Source: Chitinivibrionales bacterium (GTDB taxonomy: Bacteria; Fibrobacterota; Chitinivibrionia; Chitinivibrionales; JANQEN01). Taken from it: a DNA stretch of 59,637 nucleotides. The notes beneath the pieces were generated by a model. It had not been told where the DNA came from. It saw only the letters and a list, made by a program, of their open reading frames with translations, and did not search any database. Where the stretch lies: the NCBI GenBank assembly GCA_028278335.1, contig JANQEN010000241.1, positions 1-59,637 on the forward strand, written 5' to 3'. Within the stretch, counting starts at the first letter, position 1. Every line of letters starts with the position of its first letter. Below are positions 17,632 through 26,582 of this stretch, in pieces. The translations under genes were made by a program, and so were the position numbers.

Positions 17632-18166
17632 GGGTTCCCTCCTTCACTTGGTCAAACAGGGAAATGATATCACTATTTTTCATACACACACAGCCATGAG
17701 AGAGTGGGGTCCCAATCATCTCTTCCTTATTGGTTCCATGGATATAGATGTAACGGTCAAAGGAATCAACACTCCCTCCCCTATTGAATCCCAGCTCCAT
17801 TCCTTCTAATCGTAGAATCCGGGTCAATATCAGGTTTTCTTGATCTATGCCTTCGTGCCAGTCAACTTCCGTATCTTTTCTATCACGAAAGATTCTACCA
17901 GCTGGTGTACCTGCACCAATCTTTTCCGTAATACGATGAATACCCAGGGGGGTTTTAAAGGATCCCTCTTGATTGCCGATTCCATAGCGCGATGTAGAGA
18001 TGATATAACAAGACAGCACGACACCCTTGTTGACATAAAACAATTGCTGTTTCTTGACACTGACAAAAAGGAATTGTTCCGGTTGGGCAAGGGATATCTT
18101 TTTAAGCCGATCCTGCAACGTGCTGTTGAGAAGAAAGGGTTGGTCTACCATGGCCTTGGCCCTCAT
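17615..18166 (-). CDS. L,D-transpeptidase (YkuD) domain protein without an export signal
   Basis: 183 residues with the YkuD catalytic region: YIYIHGTNKEEMIGTPLSHGCVCM, Cys159 being the nucleophile and the HGT histidine ~15-18 residues before. The usual Arg/Asn two residues after the nucleophile is Cys here. The N-terminus (MRAKAMVDQPFLLNSTLQDR) has no signal peptide or membrane segment, unlike exported L,D-transpeptidases. Overlap with the Mpl-like ligase gene suggests a cytoplasmic job in peptidoglycan recycling, for instance L,D-carboxypeptidase-like trimming; this is inference. A second ATG five codons in is possible. Confidence 0.8.
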   Translation of the reverse strand: MRAKAMVDQPFLLNSTLQDRLKKISLAQPEQFLFVSVKKQQLFYVNKGVVLSCYIISTSRYGIGNQEGSFKTPLGIHRITEKIGAGTPAGRIFRDRKDTEVDWHEGIDQENLILTRILRLEGMELGFNRGGSVDSFDRYIYIHGTNKEEMIGTPLSHGCVCMKNSDIISLFDQVKEGTLVFID

Positions 18167-18301
18167 AGAGGTCGTTGGAAATAGTATTTTACAATCAACA
18201 GGGCGAATAAATTATTGTACAATCTCGCTACTTTTTAATATACCATTTATAATATATAACAGGTACGCCAATTTACCTATAGTTTACAGAAAGGAATCAG
18301 C

Positions 18302-18973
18302 ATGGCCCCAAAGAAGAAACAGCAAACACTCCAAGCCGAAACATGGCGCCTTTTTCGAATCATGGCGGAGTTTGTGGAAGGATTTGAAACACTCTCTCAA
18401 ATCGGCCCCTGCGTTACCATTTTTGGATCCGCTCGCACGCCGATTGAGGACCCCTACTACGATTTAACGGTACAGATGGCAAGAGTCGCTGTAGAGAATG
18501 ATTATGGGGTTATTACTGGTGGAGGTCCAGGAATAATGGAAGCCGCCAACAAAGGAGCAAAAGAGGCTGGAGGAAAATCAATCGGACTCAACATTCAACT
18601 TCCCTTTGAACAAGAGCCAAATCCTTTTATAAAGACCCTTATCAACTTTCGCTATTTCTTCTGTAGAAAGGTGATGTTTTTAAAATATACGTCCGCTGTT
18701 ATTGTATGCCCCGGAGGGTATGGTACTCTTGATGAAATGTTTGAAACCCTAACGCTCATACAAACGCAAAAGATCTCCCATCTTCCATTGATACTTATGG
18801 GAAAGGAGTATTGGAAAGGGCTCTTAGATTGGCTCAAGAATGAGCTTTTACGTCGCGAATATATTCTTCAAGAAGACCTCGACCTCTATCATGCAGTTGA
18901 CGATCCTTTGGAAGCTATTGAACTTATAAACTCCTTTTATAAGAAACGCGGCGAAAATGTGAATTTTATATGA
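18302..18973 (+). CDS. LOG-family (TIGR00730) nucleoside 5'-monophosphate phosphoribohydrolase
   Basis: Rossmann-like enzyme of the Lonely-Guy family. GGGPGIMEAANKGAKEAGG (~80-98) and PGGYGTLDEMFE (~138-149) are the phosphate and active-site signatures. Family members cleave the N-glycosidic bond of cytokinin ribotides or AMP; in bacteria they are often mislabelled lysine decarboxylases. Length (223) is normal. AAGGAA supports the start. It stands alone, divergent from the YkuD gene. Confidence 0.88.
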   Translation: MAPKKKQQTLQAETWRLFRIMAEFVEGFETLSQIGPCVTIFGSARTPIEDPYYDLTVQMARVAVENDYGVITGGGPGIMEAANKGAKEAGGKSIGLNIQLPFEQEPNPFIKTLINFRYFFCRKVMFLKYTSAVIVCPGGYGTLDEMFETLTLIQTQKISHLPLILMGKEYWKGLLDWLKNELLRREYILQEDLDLYHAVDDPLEAIELINSFYKKRGENVNFI

Positions 18974-19191
18974 TCCTTCTTAAAATTTGTATATATATTT
19001 AGTAGTGAAATCCCAACTTGATTGTTTAAAATTTGAATAAACATTGAAAAAATTAGTACTGATATCAGTTACTAAAGGCCCCAGAAACAAAGCAGAATAT
19101 CTAATTTCTGCTTGAAACTATTCGCATGCAACTCGTATATTACACTACTCTAAAGAGGTGAGCAGAGTAGTAATGCACCGTATGTTTGTGA

Positions 19192-19220
19192 TTGTATATA
19201 AATCAGATTGATGGTATAAT
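19192..19220 (+). promoter_or_regulatory. Candidate promoter of the kinase operon
   Basis: TTGTAT (19192-19197), a 17-nt spacer and a perfect TATAAT (19215-19220) lie ~117 nt before the kinase start. The rest of the 363-bp gap 18974-19336 is AT-rich and holds only a short hairpin AGCAGAA/TTCTGCT (19091-19112) without a T-run. Confidence 0.5.
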
Positions 19221-19336
19221 GTTGTATAGTATCTTAGTGAAAACTATTAGTGCATACCACGATCTGAGCACTCAATTCCTGAAGTATTAACATCTTAATA
19301 TTCAGAGAGTTAGAAGAGGTTGGAGTTACAAAGGGT

Positions 19337-21334
19337 ATGGCGGAATTTGATCCCTCGCGCGATGAAGACACGAAGATAATTCAATTCCAAGCAAAGGAAT
19401 CTGTTGAACCAGATTCAAGTGTTGTGATTTTGCCAGACGGCACTAAGCCAGTTCCTTTGGGTTCCGGTGTGGTTACCGGACTTCTTGGAGAAGGCGGCAT
19501 GTCCATCGTTTACAAAATTTGGAATGAACAATTGGGTGTTCAGCGTGCAGTTAAGCTATTACGCCCCACAAGCACTCAAGAACAGAAAGAGCGCTTTGAT
19601 AGAGAAGTAAAAATTACTGCCCAACTTGACCATCCAAACATTATTGATATCCATGCGGTTGGTGAATGGAATGGCCTTCCCTACATTGAAATGGAGATGG
19701 TCGACGGTGTTTCTTTGGCTGAGCTTATTGAGCGACAAGGAGCACTTCCCTTAGAGGTGTGTGTCTCCATATCTATCATCATATGTCGCGCTCTAAAATA
19801 TACCCACAATCACAAATATCTCATTGACAACAAGACTCATGTGGGCATTCTCCATAGGGATCTTAAACCTGGTAATATTCTTATTTCCCGAGATGGTATT
19901 GTCCGGCTCTCCGATTTTGGTGTTGCAACACCAACCAATATCGAAGCAAGCGCCTCTAGTGGTAAAGTAATTGGATCCATGCAGTATTTAGCACCGGAAC
20001 AGCTTGAAGAGGATGATATTGACATCCGGGCTGACATCTACTCCTTTGGGTGCATACTCTATGAGATGCTTTCTGGTGAGCGAGCCTTTCCTGATCGCAA
20101 TGTTACGCGCTTAGTCAGACGACGTCTTAAAAATGAATTTAAACCACTCACCTCATTTCCTATTACTGCACCATCAAAATTGAAAAACCTGGTAAATCAA
20201 TGCCTTCTTTTAGATGTTACCAAAAGGCCAGAAAACGTCGATGAGGTGCTGGAAGAGTTAGAAAATATTCACGACTCTCAATCGTCAACAACTGCCGATG
20301 AGATTGTTCTGACCTATGTAACTGGCAAAAAACCAAAACATGAATCAGTAAGCATTCATGAAGAGGTAACCGGGAAAAATCATTTTACCATAATGAAAAT
20401 CATTGGTCTCCTCCTCATTGTTTTAGCCATTGGTGCCTTTGGTTTTTATCTACTAATAACTAATTCTGGTTCCAATGAACCAACTGCTTTAGCAGACCGG
20501 GGAATAGCGGAGCAGGCAAAAAAATCACCAACCCAAGCACCCAAGGTTGCTCCAACCGCTCGAAAAAGGGAACCCACCCTAAACATCGCCTCGGCTAAAC
20601 AGATTACAACAAAGAGAAATGAACGTCCACGGCTTATCAATAAACCACCGGCCAAGGTCGACCAAATTAAAAAAACTCCACCAAAACGTAAACCGGCGCC
20701 AGTGGTTAAAAAAGAGCCTCCAACAAAAAAGGATCTTAAAAAACCTACCAAGCCAAAGGTGGAACAAAAAGAGGCTCAACCGCCTGTTGTGGCACCATCA
20801 AACCTTGAACCAACGCAGGATCAACCTACTGAAAACCAGGAAAATATCCTTGAATCGATCCGCAAAGCTGCTGCAGCAAATAATCACGAAGTTGTTTTAG
20901 AGCAATTCAACAAACTCTCCTCTGATCAAAGCAGACTCAAAGAGGCACGGCTCCACAAAATGAGAGCATTAATTGGACTTAACAAAGCAGATAAACTCTA
21001 TTTTGATGGCAACCACATTAATGATGGTGAGTTCTATTTGGCCAAGGCCAAATATCTTTACGGTATAAAACAGCACCAACAAGCAGCATGGATTTTGGGG
21101 ATCGCTCGATCCTCACCAGCACTTTTAATTAATAAAAGTAGCTTAAACATAGAAATCACCTACTATTTGGCAAAATGTAAAACGAGCATATATTACGAAA
21201 GCCAAACGCCTTCCAACAAGGTGACTGCCATGAAAAGCTGGTTTAAAGTCAAAAATGAATTCCGCAACAATCAGAAACACGCCTACTTTCATGAGGCAAA
21301 TAAAAATATCAGAGAACTTGGAAAAAATGAATAA
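19337..21334 (+). CDS. Transmembrane Ser/Thr protein kinase (PknB type)
   Basis: 665 residues. The kinase domain covers ~45-310 with Gly loop GEGGMSIVYK (51-60), Lys73, HRDLKPGN (Asp175), DFG (193-195) and QYLAPEQ; all catalytic residues are present. One membrane helix (~353-375) leads to an exported region: a Pro/Lys-rich linker (~400-485) resembling periplasm-spanning TonB linkers, then a helical TPR-like domain (~510-660). So an outside sensor may control an inside kinase. GGAG lies 12 nt before ATG. Its stop overlaps the start of the next gene by 8 bp. Confidence 0.9.
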   Translation: MAEFDPSRDEDTKIIQFQAKESVEPDSSVVILPDGTKPVPLGSGVVTGLLGEGGMSIVYKIWNEQLGVQRAVKLLRPTSTQEQKERFDREVKITAQLDHPNIIDIHAVGEWNGLPYIEMEMVDGVSLAELIERQGALPLEVCVSISIIICRALKYTHNHKYLIDNKTHVGILHRDLKPGNILISRDGIVRLSDFGVATPTNIEASASSGKVIGSMQYLAPEQLEEDDIDIRADIYSFGCILYEMLSGERAFPDRNVTRLVRRRLKNEFKPLTSFPITAPSKLKNLVNQCLLLDVTKRPENVDEVLEELENIHDSQSSTTADEIVLTYVTGKKPKHESVSIHEEVTGKNHFTIMKIIGLLLIVLAIGAFGFYLLITNSGSNEPTALADRGIAEQAKKSPTQAPKVAPTARKREPTLNIASAKQITTKRNERPRLINKPPAKVDQIKKTPPKRKPAPVVKKEPPTKKDLKKPTKPKVEQKEAQPPVVAPSNLEPTQDQPTENQENILESIRKAAAANNHEVVLEQFNKLSSDQSRLKEARLHKMRALIGLNKADKLYFDGNHINDGEFYLAKAKYLYGIKQHQQAAWILGIARSSPALLINKSSLNIEITYYLAKCKTSIYYESQTPSNKVTAMKSWFKVKNEFRNNQKHAYFHEANKNIRELGKNE

Positions 21335-22307
21335 ACCCGTTAGCCTTTTTGTGTTCCTATTGCTAACTTTCGGGATATTGGCTCAAGATAGCAACACCAT
21401 ACCAGCAGAAGATCAGCAGTTCATCCCTATTTCCGGATCACTTCCAGAAGTAGTCACACAACAGTCCAAACCCTATTTGGTTACTTCCTCCATAGAAGTT
21501 CCTCCAGGAAAAACAGTTACCATTGAAAAGGGTGTTGTCTTTCTCTTTAAAAACTTCACAGGACTGCATGTTAAGGGCACGCTTTGGGCTCACGGCACAG
21601 TGAGTGATCCAGTTGTATTTACTTCTGAAAATCATAAAAAATACAATACCACCTCTGCCTTTGATCCTGCTCCTTTTGATTGGGACGGCATTACCATTGA
21701 ACAGAATGAGGCGAAGAGTGTTTTTGAACATGCGGTAGTTGAGTTTTCGCTTTTTGGCATCAAAAGCGTGGCCGATAATATTATCCTTAAAGAGTGTACC
21801 TTTAACCAGAATGGTAACGTAGATTTCTCGATAAATGGCGAAGAGCAGGTTATCACCTCTTTTTCTTACAACTATCAATCAGAGGCCATAGCAGAAGCAT
21901 CAACGGACAAAGAGAAAAAAGAAAAAAAAGAGAAAAAGAAAAAGGACGAAAAAAAGGCCCCCAAGGAGAAGAAGGAAGAGAAGGTTTCCTTGGTAGAACA
22001 GAATGAGAACGAAAAACAATCAGACTCAAATAAAAAAGGTTTAAAGATCTCCTTCAATGTGCTCAGTATTGGCGCAGTGGTATGTGGCGGTGCCTTTGGA
22101 TTGTGGGAGACCAAGAAATACCTAGACTCAAAAAAAGCCTTTGACAAGATTAATACAGTGACCCACGAAAATAAAATGACAAAAGATATAGCAAAACAAT
22201 GGGAAACCTATAAAAATGATACAAATATGCACTTGACCTATATGAGCACTGGTTATGGTGTTGCCCTCTTAGGAATTGGTCTCTTTACTTTAACCCTTAC
22301 TTTTTGA
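21327..22307 (+). CDS. Secreted beta-helix-like protein with charged linker and membrane anchors
   Basis: I start at the ATG overlapping the kinase stop, since it yields a clean signal peptide (MNKPVSLFVFLLLTFGILAQ). Residues ~25-180 look like a short right-handed beta-helix (KPYLVTSSIEVPPGKTVTIEKG, LHVKGTLWAHGTVSDPVVF, WDGITIEQ, LKECTFNQNG). A Lys/Glu run of ~40 residues (190-235) follows, then two hydrophobic segments (~250-268 and ~304-322). No family is known. The tight coupling to the kinase suggests it works in the same envelope complex. Confidence 0.7.
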   Translation: MNKPVSLFVFLLLTFGILAQDSNTIPAEDQQFIPISGSLPEVVTQQSKPYLVTSSIEVPPGKTVTIEKGVVFLFKNFTGLHVKGTLWAHGTVSDPVVFTSENHKKYNTTSAFDPAPFDWDGITIEQNEAKSVFEHAVVEFSLFGIKSVADNIILKECTFNQNGNVDFSINGEEQVITSFSYNYQSEAIAEASTDKEKKEKKEKKKKDEKKAPKEKKEEKVSLVEQNENEKQSDSNKKGLKISFNVLSIGAVVCGGAFGLWETKKYLDSKKAFDKINTVTHENKMTKDIAKQWETYKNDTNMHLTYMSTGYGVALLGIGLFTLTLTF

Positions 22308-22313
22308 CTTTCG

Positions 22314-22712
22314 ATGACTAAATCAAAACTTCTCATTGGTAACCTATTTATCTTTGCACTCTTGGTGATGCAATCCTGTATAAATATTGAAAATCCTTAC
22401 ACAGATATATCAAATGCAAAAATCGTTATTGAAGATAAATCTCAGATTAAGGATGGTGTCAATATAGAAAAGGGAAAAACCTATACCCTTGTTTTAGGTA
22501 TTGAAATTCGTGAGCTTATTGAGAAATTCCAATTAAATGCCTTAGAAAACGAGCTTTGGACTGATTCAACCATCCATATAAAGGATTTAAAAAAGAATCC
22601 AATATCCTTCAATGTCCGTTATCGAAGCACCGGTCAAAAAAGAATTGCTCTTTTGACCTATTTTACTGATGGTAAAGACTATCCTAAAAACATTAGCATT
22701 TACGTAGAATAG
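22314..22712 (+). CDS. Small lipoprotein in the kinase operon
   Basis: 132 residues with signal and lipobox LLVMQSC|INIENP. The mature ~110 residues form a likely beta-sandwich (AKIVIEDKSQIKDG, KGKTYTLVLGIEI, ISFNVRYRSTGQKRIALLTYF), like an Ig-type or PKD-related domain. It starts 6 bp after the preceding gene, so it is the last gene of the kinase operon. Function unknown. Confidence 0.7.
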   Translation: MTKSKLLIGNLFIFALLVMQSCINIENPYTDISNAKIVIEDKSQIKDGVNIEKGKTYTLVLGIEIRELIEKFQLNALENELWTDSTIHIKDLKKNPISFNVRYRSTGQKRIALLTYFTDGKDYPKNISIYVE

Positions 22713-22848
22713 AAGCAAAGATAATCCAATCTTTCCATAATAAAAGAGATCCCATTATTTAAATTTTATCTACCCATAGAGCGGTATAGATATTTGATAT
22801 ATTTATTGACAACCTTTCCCTGCCCTACTTATTTTGATTTTACCTGTT

Positions 22849-23061
22849 TTAACCCAGATTATACAGTAGGAGTAGATGTAAAAGTGCAAGGATATGATTT
22901 AGAAAGGCTTGAAGGTTTTAAAGGGCATATCTACAAGGTGATATGGCCAAAAAGCCTGAAAGTCTTTATAGGCATAGGATTACAGGCTACTTCCCAAGCG
23001 TACATCCGGTCAAAGTCGTGGTGTGCTTCTGCCCTAATTCCTATTGCATAATCTGGGTTTA
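22849..23061 (+). repeat. Family A palindromic element, copy 1 (213 bp, with internal insertion)
   Basis: Begins TTAACCCAGATTATACAGTA and ends TTGCATAATCTGGGTTTA, an inverted pair. It matches the other copies but carries about 40 extra bp in the right arm (near 22990-23020). An 85-codon reading frame across it is not a believable gene. It occupies the middle of the 510-bp gap 22713-23222; the flanks (22713-22848, 23062-23200) show no gene. Confidence 0.85.
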
Positions 23062-23222
23062 GGAGTAGTAAGGGACAAAAATCCACGTGACCAAAGGGCA
23101 TTTTGGCCCATTTGGTTTAAAGGGGGCATTCATGAATACAGGGTAGCATTTGTAGCGTTACAACTATTTAATAGATGGTCAATTAGGTATATGTAAAACT
23201 TGTGAAAAGGAGGAGTTACAAA

Positions 23223-24503
23223 ATGAAGAAGTATCTATGCGCAATAATAGTAGGTCTCTTTGCATTATCGATTGGTGCTACAGATTGGGACTTTTATGGT
23301 AGTGCTCGAATGAGTTCCTGGTGGTGGAAACAGATCCGCTGGTATAAGGAAAATTGGGTTGATGTCAATACTGGTGATACGATTGACTACAAAGAGGATT
23401 CACTTCCCCGAGAAAGAATAGTTTCAGACCTACAGGAAAACAGCCGATTTGGTGCACGGTTTAAAAGCGATAAAATAGGATTTGGCTTTGAATGCGGCTG
23501 GGTTTATTCAATTAAGGAAATTGGGGTCGATTTTGAGCAACAACGGGTTGACCAAAGAAGAAGAGACATCTTAAGATTACGAAGATTATATGGTGAATGG
23601 TTTATTACCGACAACCTTACCTTTTTAGTAGGACAGGATTATACTCCCTGTAATTTCTTTCCCAGTAACCAATCATTTTTAGATGACGCTGGTATGTATT
23701 TCTGTGGAAATCTGTACACGGGACGACGGCCAATGATGCAGTTGAGTGGCAACTGGGAATTGGGCACATCACAAAACCTTGGATTTAAAGCTGCAGCAGT
23801 AAAACTTGATACCGCCCTCTTTGTGCTTCAGAGAGGTGCCCCTGATGGTAATGAAAAATTCCCCAAGATTGAAGGTAGTGCTCACTATGGACTCAACATT
23901 GGTGAGATGGTTGGAGCCAACTTTGATTTTGTCGGGGGGCTCAATAAATATACCGTACAGATATTCGATGATGAGGGTACTCCAGAGGGTCCCTTTGACG
24001 TTGTGGGAAAGCTCTTTGGAGCCCAGGCAGAATTAAAAATCTGGAAGATTTCCATGACAGCTAACTGGACTTATGGTCAAAACTTAAATGCCTATGGTAC
24101 CCACCTGGGTAATCCCTATGGTTGGCGTAACTATAAATCCATGCTTGTATTCTATCCCAACTGGGGATTGTCACCGGATAATCCAGATGATACAGTGGGC
24201 CAGATCTTTAACAACACCACAGCCATGGGTGTCTATGTGGTCAAAGTCAGCCCCTTTGATTGGATCACTGCTGAGTGGGGTTTAGGATGGACAAGACTTA
24301 ATCATGAAGATCCCGGAATCATTGCAGAGTTGCGACAAGAGGCAAATGGTCTGAGGCGTCTCACCTGGTATGGGAACCTACAACTAAAACTGATCGACCA
24401 AAAACTTACTATTGTACCGGAGTGGTCCAGTAGCGATTTTAGTGGCGCACAACGGGAAGGTCTATGGCATGGCCTCGGTTTAAAAATACAGCTAGATACG
24501 TAG
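23223..24503 (+). CDS. Outer-membrane porin-like beta-barrel protein
   Basis: I start at the ATG following AGGAGGAGTTACAAA, the best Shine-Dalgarno in the window; an in-frame GTG seven codons earlier overlaps it. Signal peptide MKKYLCAIIVGLFALSIGA, then a Trp/Tyr/Gly-rich protein of alternating strands (DWDFYGSARMSSWW, FGARFKSDKIGFGFE, LKLIDQKLTIVPEW), ending in GLGLKIQLDT. It resembles DcaP/porin-type barrels in composition; the exact family is not certain. High-level expression is suggested by the strong ribosome site and the terminator. Confidence 0.75.
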   Translation: MKKYLCAIIVGLFALSIGATDWDFYGSARMSSWWWKQIRWYKENWVDVNTGDTIDYKEDSLPRERIVSDLQENSRFGARFKSDKIGFGFECGWVYSIKEIGVDFEQQRVDQRRRDILRLRRLYGEWFITDNLTFLVGQDYTPCNFFPSNQSFLDDAGMYFCGNLYTGRRPMMQLSGNWELGTSQNLGFKAAAVKLDTALFVLQRGAPDGNEKFPKIEGSAHYGLNIGEMVGANFDFVGGLNKYTVQIFDDEGTPEGPFDVVGKLFGAQAELKIWKISMTANWTYGQNLNAYGTHLGNPYGWRNYKSMLVFYPNWGLSPDNPDDTVGQIFNNTTAMGVYVVKVSPFDWITAEWGLGWTRLNHEDPGIIAELRQEANGLRRLTWYGNLQLKLIDQKLTIVPEWSSSDFSGAQREGLWHGLGLKIQLDT

Positions 24504-24530
24504 CGATAATTACTTAATAAGATCAGATAT

Positions 24531-24563
24531 AAAACCGGATTACTAAACTAATTCGGTTTTTTT
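24531..24563 (+). terminator. Terminator of the porin-like gene
   Basis: The stem AAACCGgATTA/TAATtCGGTTT has one G-T pair and a 6-nt loop and is followed by a T-run ending in TTTTAT, 28 bp after the stop. Confidence 0.85.
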
Positions 24564-24570
24564 ATATTTA

Positions 24571-24734
24571 ACCTAAATTGAGCGATTGTTTTGAGGAAAG
24601 GTTGCATTAGCCGTGCTACTAATGGATTCGCTAAAAACGGAGCTTAACCTGGAAGGTTAAGTGAGTATTTTAAAGAATCCCAGGAGTAATGCGGATGGCG
24701 TGAGATTTTCTAAATAAAATCGTTCATTTTAGGT
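24571..24734. repeat. Family B MITE-like element, copy 2 (164 bp)
   Basis: Left end ACCTAAATTGAGCGATT, right end AAATCGTTCATTTTAGGT. It is flanked by TTA on both sides, a possible 3-bp target duplication. It is nearly identical to copy 1 without that copy's 65-bp insertion. Its right end lies over the 3' end of the FG-GAP gene and supplies that gene's last two codons and TGA stop. Confidence 0.85.
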
Positions 24735-26388
24735 TTAAGGTATATGCAATAAGCGTGCTCTGTGGCTTCACAAAGATAGAATTGCTCTCTTTTAAAATCA
24801 GTGCTGCAACAAAATCCTTTTTTCCATCATTGTTAAAATCACCAATGGCAAAGTCTCGAACATAATTGGGGATGAGCTCAGATCTCTCCAAAGGAATCAT
24901 ACCATAATTATTCCAAGTAAACACCTCGATATGGGCCTTTACATAGCGGCGAACCGTGCCGATCATATTCTTTGCAAAGGCATAGTTTTTTACTGCAATA
25001 ACCTCTAATGTACCATCTCTGTCTAGATCATCAAGTCCAATTCGCATAGGAAAAAAGGTTATCGCCTCTGAGGCAGTCTCTGGTGTAGGGAGTTTAAAAT
25101 AGCGAGTGTTTCCCCCATAAGTCTCGTGATTATTCCAAATCTCTTTGCCTGTTTGATTAAGCACCTTGATATAATCAAACTTATCATAGGCAACGAGGCT
25201 AGGTTTACTCTTTCCCGTAATATTGCCAAGGGCCGAACCTAAAACACTAATACTTCGAGAAGGTGTTATTTCCTTTCCAGGCGTATATTCTAACCTTTGT
25301 CGTCCCTTTCTATTGCCCCGTTTCCCTTTAGACTCATTTGAAGAATAGGCGTGCATCATGAATATTTTTCCCACAAAAGGCCCCTTAACACTCCCCTTTT
25401 GCCCTAAAAGTATAGGTTCAGCCTGATGCTTGGATACTCGTAAGTAAAAATGGATATTCTTTGCAATTACCGGAAATGAAGAACCATCAAACTCAAGCAC
25501 CGTCGAATTCACACGGGACTGAAAATCATCCAGTGCTGTTATAAATATTTCAGGAGTACCATTATTGTTAATATCAGCAATGTCAACAGAGAGAGGATAG
25601 CGGTTCTTCAAGGAGTAGATCTCTTTGATACGCAGGAGGTTTTTTCCCTTGCATCGATACAGTATAAGAGAGTTCTCTGTTAGCACAACCAATTCATTGG
25701 CACTATCCCTATCCACATCTCCCAAAGCTATTCCAATGATTGGCATCCCATAGGTCGGACTTTTCCAGTACTCCTTGGGAAATATCTTCTTCTCTTCTGG
25801 TTCATGTTTTTGCGCTATTGGTTTTGTAGCAGTAAGAGGTTGCTTTGTAGCATCGAGCTTTGCTTCCTCTACTATTTGTGAATCAGAAATAGTACTCGAA
25901 AAGCAATAGTCTCGAACATTTAAGGAATTAATAAACTGGTTGACACGAGGTATTACCTCGTCTTTATTTGCCACATGTTCTAAAAAAGTAACCTTTGACT
26001 TGACTCCTGCTATATCAACAAGTGACATCATGATGCTTGTCTTCTCTTTTGAAGTGGTAAGGCTCCCATAGAGCACATAATCTGCTTTAAGTTGTGCACC
26101 CACAACCAAAGCAAGGCTCTCTCCATACAAAGTACCAGCGGAATCAATGGCACCTTCGACTAAGGCCCTATCGAAAACAAAGAAGGTATCCAGAATGGTC
26201 AGTCGTGATTTCAGTAGCTCAAAGACTCCTCGTTCTAAGGATTCAAGATTTTCCTCTGCATTAACTGTTATGGGAAGAAGTGCCATTTTCTTTGGTCCAA
26301 ATTTTTGTGATGCATAACCCTCGGTTCTAAAAATAAAAAGCAATGCTAATAGGTATGCAAAAATTGACACTCTCTTTAAATGAATCAT
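24724..26388 (-). CDS. Secreted TolB-N-like/FG-GAP repeat protein
   Basis: About 554 residues from the ATG preceded by AAGGAG; the longer frame lacks such a site. Signal peptide MIHLKRVSIFAYLLALLFIF. Residues ~30-160 resemble the TolB N-terminal/CsgG-like fold (MALLPITVNAEENLESLERGVFELLKSRL, ADYVLYGSLT). From ~215 there are FG-GAP/VCBS-type propeller motifs with Asp-rich calcium loops: GDVDRDSANELVVL, DINNNGTPEIFITA, DDLDRDGTLEVIAV, GDFNNDGKKDFVAA. The last residues LK and the stop come from the family B element. Envelope or surface role unknown. Confidence 0.75.
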   Translation of the reverse strand: MIHLKRVSIFAYLLALLFIFRTEGYASQKFGPKKMALLPITVNAEENLESLERGVFELLKSRLTILDTFFVFDRALVEGAIDSAGTLYGESLALVVGAQLKADYVLYGSLTTSKEKTSIMMSLVDIAGVKSKVTFLEHVANKDEVIPRVNQFINSLNVRDYCFSSTISDSQIVEEAKLDATKQPLTATKPIAQKHEPEEKKIFPKEYWKSPTYGMPIIGIALGDVDRDSANELVVLTENSLILYRCKGKNLLRIKEIYSLKNRYPLSVDIADINNNGTPEIFITALDDFQSRVNSTVLEFDGSSFPVIAKNIHFYLRVSKHQAEPILLGQKGSVKGPFVGKIFMMHAYSSNESKGKRGNRKGRQRLEYTPGKEITPSRSISVLGSALGNITGKSKPSLVAYDKFDYIKVLNQTGKEIWNNHETYGGNTRYFKLPTPETASEAITFFPMRIGLDDLDRDGTLEVIAVKNYAFAKNMIGTVRRYVKAHIEVFTWNNYGMIPLERSELIPNYVRDFAIGDFNNDGKKDFVAALILKESNSIFVKPQSTLIAYTLNLK

Positions 26389-26582
26389 TATTGTAATCTC
26401 CTTGAAGTTTAAGCCGAGCATCCCTACTTGTGTTTGAGGATTCTATATTCCCATGTTACTGACTAAAAATAGTATCATATCATAACGATACATACCTAAA
26501 GAGAGCAATTTTATTTTGATATTTTCATCCTCATAGCAGCTCACTGCTTTTGAACTCCTCTGACAGTAACTATTTTAAGCCT

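Noticed and set aside
20446..20751. 101-codon minus-strand ORF inside the kinase gene
   Set aside because: It mirrors the Pro/Lys-rich linker codons of the kinase and has no protein-like features of its own.
22794..23051. 85-codon plus-strand ORF
   Set aside because: It is almost entirely family A repeat sequence, and its frame is altered by the copy-specific insertion; not a gene.
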